From: Haematococcus lacustris
Taxonomy: Eukaryota; Chlorophyta; Chlorophyceae; Chlamydomonadales; Haematococcaceae
Direction of reading: 5' to 3'
Length of the DNA stretch: 64,000 nucleotides
Assembly: GCA_030144725.1 (NCBI GenBank)
Contig: JASKMD010000029.1
Location: 3,089,939 to 3,153,938 of the forward strand
The notes under the pieces were generated by a model. It saw only the letters and a list, made by a program, of their open reading frames with translations, had not been told where the DNA came from and did no database searches. Shown here piece after piece: positions 55,959-64,000 of the stretch (position 1 is its first letter; every line of letters begins with the position of its first letter). Both the position numbers and the translations under genes were made by a program.

Positions 55959-57209
55959 CAATCTGCAGCCGTGGCAGCAGACCTTGTCATGTTGGGTGAG
56001 CTGTGGTTAGCTGTACTAGGAGGAGAGGTGGCAGAGACAGTGGGATCGTATCGGAAAGCCAAGGCAAGCCATGGCGGGGGCAGTGATTGTATAACAACTC
56101 AGCATTGTGGCAGCGAGGGTTATCATGTGCAGCGACACGTGTGATGTAGTATGCATGAGTTCCAGTTTATCAGTGTTCTTTTGTCGTAGTGGTCAGGTCA
56201 TTATGGTGTATGTATGTGTGTGCCAATGGACACGCAGGAACTGTTGTCAGGCTGACAGGTCCTACTGTTGTGGCTGACACGGTTAAACTGCTTACTACCC
56301 GTCACGCTTGTTTGCGCTGTGCCTGGATGCATGCCGTGTCTGCGGGATGAGTTTTGGACAAAATGTCAAGGGGGAACAACGGAAGTAGAAGGCTGGAAGC
56401 AGGGTACTAGAGATCTTACTTACCGTGAGGATTGCCTCAATCCGCCAACATCATCCCAACGACGGTCCTCCGACACCGCCTGCACCAAAGAAAGGCTCGC
56501 GGAGCGAGCCTGGCGGGCTGAACATTGATTGTACTTCCTGCTCGATAGCAGGCGCAGTTCAACCACTGATGCCGCTACATACCACTAATGCAATTGATGG
56601 TGAGCAGCTGAGGGCCAGTAGACGCGCAGTAATTCGCAGCTGCCAATGCTACAAACGCTATCGAAGACGGTGCAGTATTGAAAGAGTGATTGCATGAAGA
56701 TTACCAACCCCATGTTAGGGCCTCCTGATTATACCCCATGGTCCTAAAAACCTTTAGTCTAATGGGCTGAAGACTCTTTTAAGCTGCGCAGCTTCTCGTC
56801 ACGCATGGGCTCGTCCGGCAAAACAGTGCCAAACGTCTAATGGACATAAGACTGCTGGTGCACTGTGGTGAGTGGCTACTACACCTTGTTGAAGCTGAGC
56901 AGCTTCTCGCCATGCATGGGCGCGCTCAGTGACTCAGCACTCCAGCTCACTCCAACACCCTGCCTGCCATATGCCACTATGCAACATATGCGTGACAGCT
57001 TATCTGCAGCAAACATGGCCTTGCCCAACCCTGCTTTCCTGTGAATCACGTATCGCCATGGGCCCATGTGGCCAGACACCCTCATTTGCTGTAGCAGGAG
57101 CCAATGCCGCCTAGCAAGGGTGCACCCAGGCGCACAGCGTGCTCCTGGCAGAGCCATCGTAATACAGCCATCCCACACACCCCAGACCTCACCCCAACCC
57201 CCCACCCCC
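55959..57209. other. Convergent 3' flanks of PTOX and the WDR20-like gene
   Basis: No exon, RNA or element recognised on either strand. Contains the PTOX 3' UTR and the WDR20-like 3' UTR. Confidence 0.4.
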
Positions 57210-57758
57210 TTAGCCTGGGCTGCCAGCGGTGGCTGCCTGCATGGCTGCCCTGAGGGTCATGCTGACGCGCTGCAGGCTGGCTGGCCGCTCCCAGGTACGC
57301 ACGCAGCCGGTGTGGTCCGCAGTGACCACAAAGTGCTCCGTGAAGGCGATGTCGCAGGTGGGCTCCAGGTGCAGCCTGCACCACAGCGCCGCACCCATGG
57401 CTCAGCCGCAGCAGCCGGGGCTTCAGCCTCACCTGCCTAAGCTGTACGCTCCACCGCCTCAGCGGTGGCCCTATCCTCGACTTCATTCAGCACAGAATGC
57501 AACTGCCCCTGCTGCAGGCTCCAGCGCAGGCTCAGCTGCCTCACAGGCTCGTCTTCGTGGGCAGCAACCACCACAGCGGAGCGTGCCAGCACTCACTATG
57601 CCCGCAGCCCAGCATGACATAAACATGCCACGAAACACTCTAAAGGGTAACACCCAGCAGGCTAGCGCAGGCATCACAGAGGGTGATGGAGATGTCCAAC
57701 AGCTCTGCTGCTGCTCTCCCGCTCTCCCCTTGCTGCTGCTGCCATGCTGCCGTCCCTA

Positions 57759-57792
<34 letters not shown>

Positions 57793-58485
57793 ACTTCAGG
57801 GGCTGAGGCTGTGGCTGCTGCAGCTCACAGCCCTAGGCCCCACACCCCATCCCCCACCTGTGTTGCATGCTGGGCTGCACCACGTTCATGTCCAGGCTGT
57901 GCAGTGAAGGCGACATGCCCCCTCCAGGGGCTTTGCCCACCGAGGGCTTGCGCTGGTGCCCCAGACCCAGGCTGGGCCCTGCTCCAGCCAGCGCCTGATT
58001 AAGACCAGTCAGGGAAAACGGGGCAGAGCCCGCGTCCCCACCACGCTGGGTAGGGGATCCTAAGGCAGCGGTGCTGTTTGATCGCCTGCAGCTAGGCCAT
58101 GCAACGGGGGGAAGGGGAGAGCTAATGGCCCAGCTGGTAAAACCTCATGCCAAAGAAAAGGTAGGGGCAGGGAGGCCACCAGCATGGACTCCACATGCCC
58201 TGTTCTAGGCAAATGAGAGGCTGCATGCCATGCAGTCCTATGCGGATATAGGTGATAAGGGCTGTGATGAGGCAGCGAGCGAAGATAGGCAGACATGTGG
58301 GCCTGTTCTCACTGGCAGCAGGCAGCCCCAAACCCTGCCTTGCAGACACCCCTCCTGGCCAACCTGCCCAGCATCCGCTCCATGCCCCACAGGGCGCAGC
58401 CTCCCACAACCCCTTCCTGTGTCTCAGCCACCTGCCGCTGTGTGGGTCTGACACACTTAGGCCAGTGGGCTGGAGAACAGGCTGG

Positions 58486-58525
<40 letters not shown>

Positions 58526-61133
58526 CGGAGCCCACCTCATATTGAGCCCTGTGACCACAGGTCCAGCCATCAGGTCCCCGCCCTCCACCTGCGCCACCTG
58601 CACCTCCCACAGGCACAGTGCGCAGTCCTGGCCCACACTGGCAATGCGGTAGCTGCGGCTGGCCTCGCATGCCCCCTGGCCCAGCGACCCCGGCCCAGGG
58701 TTGGGCTGCAGGGTCAAGGGCACACCGCCCGCGGCACCAGCCCCCACCAGGGGGGAGGGGCCGCCGCCTAGCATGAGCCAGGGGTCCCAGCGTACACGGG
58801 ACACCTGCAGGGGGGCAGCGGCAGGGGCAGGGGGCGGGGTGGGAGAGGACACCTGGTGGGGGGGCGGGGCGGGAATACGGGAGGATGAGGAAGTCAGGCT
58901 GTGGGCAGTCGGGCAAGCTGGGCAGGCAGGTAGGCAGGCGAGTATTGCGACACCCCACTCCTTGGCAGCGCTGCGGTTGCCTCTACGCCCATTGCATGAC
59001 TGGCATGAGGTTAGGGCCACGTGCTGCCTCACCAGGCTCAACTGACGCAGTGGGTAGGGCTGTGGCTGAGATCAACGTCTGGGTCAGGGCCATGTCAGGG
59101 TCCTGACACAGGGCAGCAGTCTCAGGCTCCCTGCTTGCCCCTGCCCAGCCTGCCTGGCCCTGTCTGGCCCACTCACCCAGGAGGTGTGGCCCTGGCAGTG
59201 GGCCACTGGGTAGCGCTCCGCCACCCCGTACACAGCCACCAGGTCGTCCTCACCGCCTGCTGCCACATACCTGCACACAGCCCAGGAACCTCAGCTGGCC
59301 ATACACGGCATGTGGGCCCTAGGGAGGTGAGAAGGGAAGCCCCAGATGCTGCCTCCCTCCCTCAATGCAAGCCCCACGGCTCCTACAAGTAGCCTGGCCT
59401 GCCAGCCTGCCTGGCAGCCTGCCTGAACCCCTGCCTGCCTGCACACTTACACTGCCACCCAAGCCCAGCCACCCAGCCACCAGTGTTTCACCCACCCGCC
59501 TGTCCAGCCACCTGCTTGCCTGTCTACCTCCCTGCAGCCACCTGCTGGCAACTGCCCCACCTGCCATCTGGGCTGAAGCTGCAGCACAGGACGTTGCCAT
59601 AGTAGGAGTGGAAGCCGCCCACCACTGCGCCCGTGGCCACGTCCAGCAGCCGCAGCGCACGGTCCCTGCAGGCTGCCGCCAGCCGGGTGCCACAGGGGGA
59701 GGCGGCCAGGTCCGTCACACCCCCGCCGGCCACACTCAGCACCGAGCTGGGCGTGCTGCTCTTGTTGCCGGAGCCGATGCTGAGGGAGAAGCGGCTGCTG
59801 CCCTCACCCAACACAGCGGCCTGCAGTGCAGGAGCAGGGGAGGGGAGGGAAGGGTGGGAGGGAGAAAGGTGGGAGTCCCAAGGGGAGGGAGGAAAGAGAG
59901 GGGGAGGCGGAAGGGGAGGAGGAACAGCCAACGATGTGTGCACACAGCAGCGTAACAGCACTGACCAGATGCAGGCAGAAGGCCAACGCTAAAACTCTGT
60001 CACTCTGGCAATGGCAACCACTATCCTTACTTCATGACTGCTGGTCCAAGCTCTGACCATGACAACCACTCTCAGCAACTGGGATGCCCTCATCTGCTGA
60101 GCTGCCCTTGGCTGCTGGGCCGCCCTTGACTGCTGGGCTGCCCTTGACTGCTGGGCTGCCCTTGGCTGCTGGGCTGCCCTTGGCTGCTGGGCTGCCCTTG
60201 GCTGCTGGGCTGCCCGCGCCTGCCGGCCAGATGCTAGCTCTCCAGGCTGGGCCCCACCTTACGATACAGGTACACCTGGCCGCTTGCAAAGGCTGCAGCA
60301 AAGGTGCCCTCGGAACGCTGCAGCCAGGTCACTGCTGTGCAGCGGGCCAGCTCGTTGCTGACCTCCGGGGCCAGGCTGGCAGCGATGAGGGGCTTGCTGT
60401 TGGCGGGCGCCTGCAGCTGGGCTCTGAGGGAGAGGAGCAGCACTGCAGCCATGATGGGCACAGCCCAGCTACTGTGGGCCCTGCACTATCCCCAACTGCT
60501 GCTGCAGTTGGCCATGTCGCATGGTGGTAAGTAGGGCACCACACATAGATGCACGTAGTGGTGCTCCTGCTGGCATCCTGCTGCAGACAGTGCTGACCAG
60601 TGCTGCTGGTGTGGCCATGCAGCTAATAGCTGCATCTGCTGCTGAAGCATGCAGTTGATGACACAGCAGACCCCACCTTGCCCATCAGCCAGACCCACTA
60701 CAATGTCAGCGCTGTCGCTGGCTGGAGTGAAGTCATGGCAGGTGATATAGCCAGCTTTGCCGCTGACAGTCCCAAGCAGCAGCGATCGCACCGGCTCCTA
60801 AGGCCAGGTTGCACCACAAACTTCACACCACAGCAGGACAGGGTGCAAACCGCAGGGTCGGTACCTTGTGCAGCAGGTCACCAACATGCAGGACGTCCCC
60901 AATGTTGTACAAGATCCATAGCCCATCGTCAAGCTGCGCCGTGGCAAGCCGTGTGCTGCGGGCGAAGCTGAACGGCAACAAGCCTTGTGCTTTTTCCGCT
61001 ACGAGCCTATAGCTTCCCTCCGGGGTCTTGAACCTGTACGGTCAATCGCTAGCGGCGCTTGTAACCCACGCCGTGCTTCGGCTAAACAATGTTTGTGGCA
61101 CCTTGTCTTTGCTTGCGCGGATTTGCCATCCAT
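57210..61133 (-). CDS. WDR20 / CreC-like WD40-repeat protein
   Basis: In animals and fungi this family scaffolds USP12/USP46-type deubiquitinases (CreB in fungi). Eight minus-strand exons, 61133-61102, 61033-60865, 60797-60677, 60442-60258, 59820-59561, 59270-59177, 58804-58536 and 57375-57210, total 1296 nt (431 aa), all in phase. Landmarks: MDGKSAQAKTRFKTPEGSYR, ITCHDFTPASDSADIVVGLA, CTAVTWLQRSEGTFAAAFAS then GQVYLYRK, GGVTDLAASPCGTRLAAACR, GFHSYYGNVLCCSFSPDGR, YVAAGGEDDLVAVYGVAERY, CQGHTSWVSRVRWDPW, SYRIASVGQDCALCLWEV and FVVTADHTGCVRTWERP. The order and spacing match WDR20. Introns carry microsatellites. Appears intact. Confidence 0.88.
58485..58526 (+). repeat. (GGCA)n microsatellite in WDR20-like intron
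   Basis: About ten GGCA units, next to the donor site of exon 7 (minus strand). Confidence 0.95.
60101..60220 (+). repeat. 18-bp tandem repeat in WDR20-like intron
   Basis: About six to seven units of TTGGCTGCTGGGCTGCCC with small changes. Confidence 0.92.
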
Positions 61134-61474
61134 AGCTACTGCCCGCTCCCAGCTCACAGTCCGTGCCCTGCCTCCGCTCCCATTCGCGGGGCCATCGTTA
61201 GCCCCTCGTTTGGGATTTCAGGGCCAAAAGCGGGCTGGACTAAGGGCTGTGCTACAGAGCACGCAAGGGCCGATCAGGGCATGGAGGGCGAGCGCATCAT
61301 GTTGGGTTCCGGGCCGCATTACAACGATGCCGCGCATGTGAAGATAATGAAGATAAGGGCTGCTGCTGCTGAGTGTTTGTGTTACAGGCTGCTGGTCATG
61401 GTTAGGGTGCCTGGATGGTGCTGAGGGTGCTGAACCTGTGGTTGTTTTTCCCTACGTCCATCACCACTTTTGCC
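61134..61474. other. 5' flank of the WDR20-like gene
   Basis: Presumed promoter of the minus-strand WDR20-like gene. No plus-strand gene recognised. Confidence 0.35.
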
Positions 61475-61639
61475 CAGTGATGGGTAATACAAGATACGTG
61501 TATCGATACCGGTACGTATTTTTTGTATAAAAATACAAGTGCCGGCCGGCAAGTTGCGTGGATGCCTTTGATGCAGCTGCTCGATGCCTCAACTTTTTTC
61601 TTGTATTTCCTGTATCGATACAGGTATTACTTATCACTG
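61475..61639 (+). mobile_element. hAT-type MITE (165 bp)
   Basis: Starts CAGTGATGGGTAATAC and ends in GTATTACTTATCACTG, inverted repeats of ~16 bp with two mismatches; both ends also carry GTATCGATAC. Flanks CTTTTGCC (61467-61474) and CTTCTCCC (61640-61647) match at 6 of 8 bases, consistent with an aged 8-bp duplication. No coding capacity. Confidence 0.75.
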
Positions 61640-62581
61640 CTTCTCCCCAAGGATCCCTGAATCAGGGCCTAATGACAACCTCAATCTATGCACCGCTGGT
61701 TCTGTTGTGGCCTGTGCTGTGCATGGTGTTTGACGTACAGCAGCTGCTGCTGTGCATGGTGCTTGACGTGATGCAGCTGCTGCACAAGTGTTGACCCGGA
61801 TGTGCATGCGTAGTGTGCCCAGATTGGGGCGGTCAGTCTTAAGCGGTCGCATCCTGGCTGCCATTCACGACCATTCACGACCGTGCTGTCCCCACAGTGG
61901 CTGAGTTCTCCAGTGATGGGCTGTGTGGAGTACAGGCTGCAGGTGGTGGTGATAACTTTACACCTCACATCCATTAAAGCAGCTGGAGCAGACCGACTCA
62001 AGTGCATGTCTGCTGCATGCGCATATGTGCCAGGCATCCTTGCATGTGCTTACTCCCACAGTGTGTGCGCAATGTCAGCGGCCAACACAGCACACTGGAC
62101 ACTGCAGCTGTGTATTGCCTCACGGTTAGTTGAGTGTGCGAGCTGGGAGGCTGGCATCATGACGCAACCCGGGCGTGAGCCTATGAGTTGCCAATATGCA
62201 TGCCTCTGCACATCCCTGCACTGCTAGCGAGTTCTCCAGTGATGGGCTCCTGGACTTGCTCCTGGACTTGCCACGACCACGACCAAGACTGGACTTGCCA
62301 CGACCAAGACTCAGAGCAGCAGCCTGTAGCACAGTGGCAGTGTGTGCTAGCCAGCGGTAGCAGCTGAACTTGAGCATATATACTCTCTCTAGGGAGCAGG
62401 GCATGGCACAGGCTCACACAGCAAGGATGAATCTACCAGCAGGGCCGTTGTGTCGTGCAAGTGTTGCTGAGCAAGGCCCCAAGGGACGAGAAGCACGGGA
62501 GGGTTTGTAATCGCCCTCATTGCTCCTCCAGCACCTGCCAGTACACCACATCCTTGCGTCACCTCCCTCATGTCACTGTGC
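61640..62581. other. Repeat-rich spacer; contains dispersed repeat 61878-61976
   Basis: Includes a ~36-bp tandem duplication (61715-61790), the copy of the 16232-16330 repeat, and a short CCACGACCAAGAC repeat (62272-62308). No gene recognised. Confidence 0.45.
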
Positions 62582-63281
62582 TCACTCCAGCTCTTCAGCG
62601 TACAGCCCATCGCCCACATGGTCGCAGATGTTTAGCAGTTCTGCAGGCAGGGGGGTCAATCTCATATCCCCATGCCTCCATGCGCTGAGCCCCCCTTGCC
62701 CCCATGGCCTGACCTTGCGCCTGCTGCTCCAGCAGCTCCTCCAGCAGCGCATCCGCCACGTCCTCCACAATGCTGGCTGGCATCGCACCCGGCCCACTGC
62801 CCACCATCAGCTCCCCATCACGCAGCTGCTGGTGGTGAAGGTATGCCCTGCAAGCACCTCCTGCCTATTAGTCACCATTGACAGCAGCAGTAGTAGCAGC
62901 AGCAGCAGCAGCAGCAGCAGCGGCTACAGCGGGGGTCGTCACAGCAGCAGGCCCACAGCGCCAGTAGTAGCAGTCACAGGCAGTGCTGTTATAGCTGTTC
63001 TATTGCCCCAGCTGTCAGTCCTGCTGCTGCTGCTGTTGCCAGGCTGGCTGGGCAGGCTTTCCTTACCTGCGGGCACTCTGTATGCTGTCCAGCATGGCAT
63101 CGGTCAGGGGGTCGTGTGCCGCCCTGCGCCCACCACTGGCCTGCTCACTAGGAGAGCCTGCGCAGGCGGCAGGGCCAGGGCCAGGCACAGCAGGGCCAGG
63201 CCAGGGGTGTCACCACGGGGTCAGGCGCAGGGTGCCAGCATCCAGCGTCCAGCAGTGCTGCTGCTGCTGCTCATGATACCC

Positions 63282-63324
<43 letters not shown>

Positions 63325-63600
63325 ACCTACTTGAAGGCATTGAGGCATGAGGTTGCCCTGCGGCTGCTAAGCTGGCCTGTGCAACCTCGCCCTTCTGGCC
63401 CTCTCCCAGGCCATGTTCAGCTGCCAGGCTGCGTCCCTGGGGGCCCCCCAGCTGCCACTTGCGCCTGCAGTGTGCCACAGCCACGGCCAGACCTGCGGCA
63501 GCTGAGCAGGCAAGCAATGCCAGGGCCAGTGTGCCGCAGCAATGGAGAGGAGCCGCTGCTGGCAGGCAGGCAGCAAGCAAGAAGGGAGAGGAGCTAAGGA
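62582..63600 (-). CDS. Partial gene of unknown function with a probable membrane segment
   Basis: Three 3' exons on the minus strand are firm: one ending at 63067 (AHDPLTDAMLDSIQSARR), 62847-62714 (AYLHHQQLRDGELMVGSGPG, then ASIVEDVADALLEELLEQQA) and 62640-62582 (ELLNICDHVGDGLYAEELE-stop); phases agree. Upstream on the minus strand (63580-63480) an open frame has a hydrophobic segment, LALALLACSAAAGLAVAVAH, followed by CRRKWQ, which would be a transmembrane helix if coding. CAG runs lie between (63250-63330 and 62885-62925). The family is not recognised and the 5' end may lie beyond the window. Confidence 0.45.
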
Positions 63601-64000
63601 GCTGCCCTGCTCCCTTACCCCTGGGAGTTGAGCACTCACACCTCCTCCAGGACTATGGTGCCTCAGGGGTCAGCATTAGGGTGAGGGGAACCCCAACAAT
63701 GACCCTGCCCCTGCCCCTGCCCCTGACCATTACCCCCCATTCCTTGTTATAGGTATGGCTGGGCAGCTTGCCAGCCACCAAGCCCCACTAGCCCTACTAG
63801 CGGAGACCTTGCTGCAGCCCTTCCTGCCCTGCCCACTACTCTACAGACCTACCAAGACCTGCCATGACCCAAAGCTACCCTGACCCCCCCCAACCCCAAC
63901 TCGCCCCACAGTTCCTCGCCCAGCCTGTGGAGGGCATGGCACGCCCACCACCACACAACCCCCACCTACACCCTCACCCCCCTGGCCCCCTACCCCTTAC
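63601..64000. other. Window end, no gene recognised
   Basis: CCCTGCCC-type low complexity (63700-63730), then C-rich unique sequence. Possibly intron or 5' part of the minus-strand gene. Confidence 0.35.

Noticed and set aside
57210..57486. Separate small gene at the 3' end of the WDR20-like locus
   Set aside because: The exon joins in phase to the WD40 gene and carries the expected final repeat.

Overview
The window looks like nuclear DNA of a chlamydomonadalean green alga, probably Haematococcus or a close relative. The evidence is GC-rich sequence, genes split by many short GT-AG introns, CAG/CTG runs, and plastid-targeted proteins of algal type. I recognised everything by reading translations; I ran no database search.

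Host genes, left to right: a plastid lipid-associated fibrillin (3158-8404, +); a Rab11-type GTPase (18205-19368, -); a CID-domain protein (23426-25725, +); two orphan exons (about 27.1-27.56 kb, +); geranylgeranyl diphosphate synthase (28762-32108, +); a DUF2156/MprF-C-like protein with very large disordered insertions (35449-42795, +); the U3 snoRNP protein IMP3 (43489-44414, -); a fasciclin-like FAS1 protein (about 44.94-47.56 kb, -); plastid terminal oxidase PTOX (51409-55958, +); a WDR20/CreC-like WD40 protein (57210-61133, -); and a partial gene with a likely membrane segment (62582-about 63.6 kb, -). For most of these the exon phases add up exactly, so the gene models are fairly firm.

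Between and inside these genes lies a dense layer of mobile DNA. The outstanding component is a multi-copy family of Fanzor-type RNA-guided nucleases, the eukaryotic relatives of TnpB. Two main groups are present. Group A (copies at about 0.9-2.45, 19.5-22.5, 27.7-28.5, 49.5-50.3 and 50.7-51.1 kb) has motifs DPGKTN, VDEFRTS and DRDVSAALNI. Group B (about 3.5, 5.1-6.1, 11.7-12.75, 16.9, 17.2, 22.7, 26.3-27.0, 46.8 and 47.9-48.4 kb, with a diverged member at 15.5 kb) has VDEHRTS and DRDCNAALN. Directly after the stop codon each group carries a conserved non-coding right end of about 250 nt with preserved hairpins. These are strong candidates for the guide RNA (fRNA/omega-RNA). Group B ends at the same base in five copies, and its terminal 13-bp stem shows compensatory change. 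Every ORF copy here is damaged, by nonsense mutation, frameshift, exon deletion, splice-site loss or loss of the RuvC-III segment, but the copies together define the system.

Other mobile DNA: a complete hAT element with a perfect 8-bp target duplication, nested next to a Fanzor gene; a second, 5'-truncated hAT transposase followed by a 49-bp satellite; a 5'-truncated LINE; a hAT-type MITE; two tRNA-like (SINE-like) segments; and many microsatellites. Fanzor pieces sit in introns of the fibrillin and FAS1 genes and upstream of PTOX. Three genes of plastid isoprenoid/carotenoid metabolism or storage (GGPPS, PTOX, fibrillin) lie within 53 kb.
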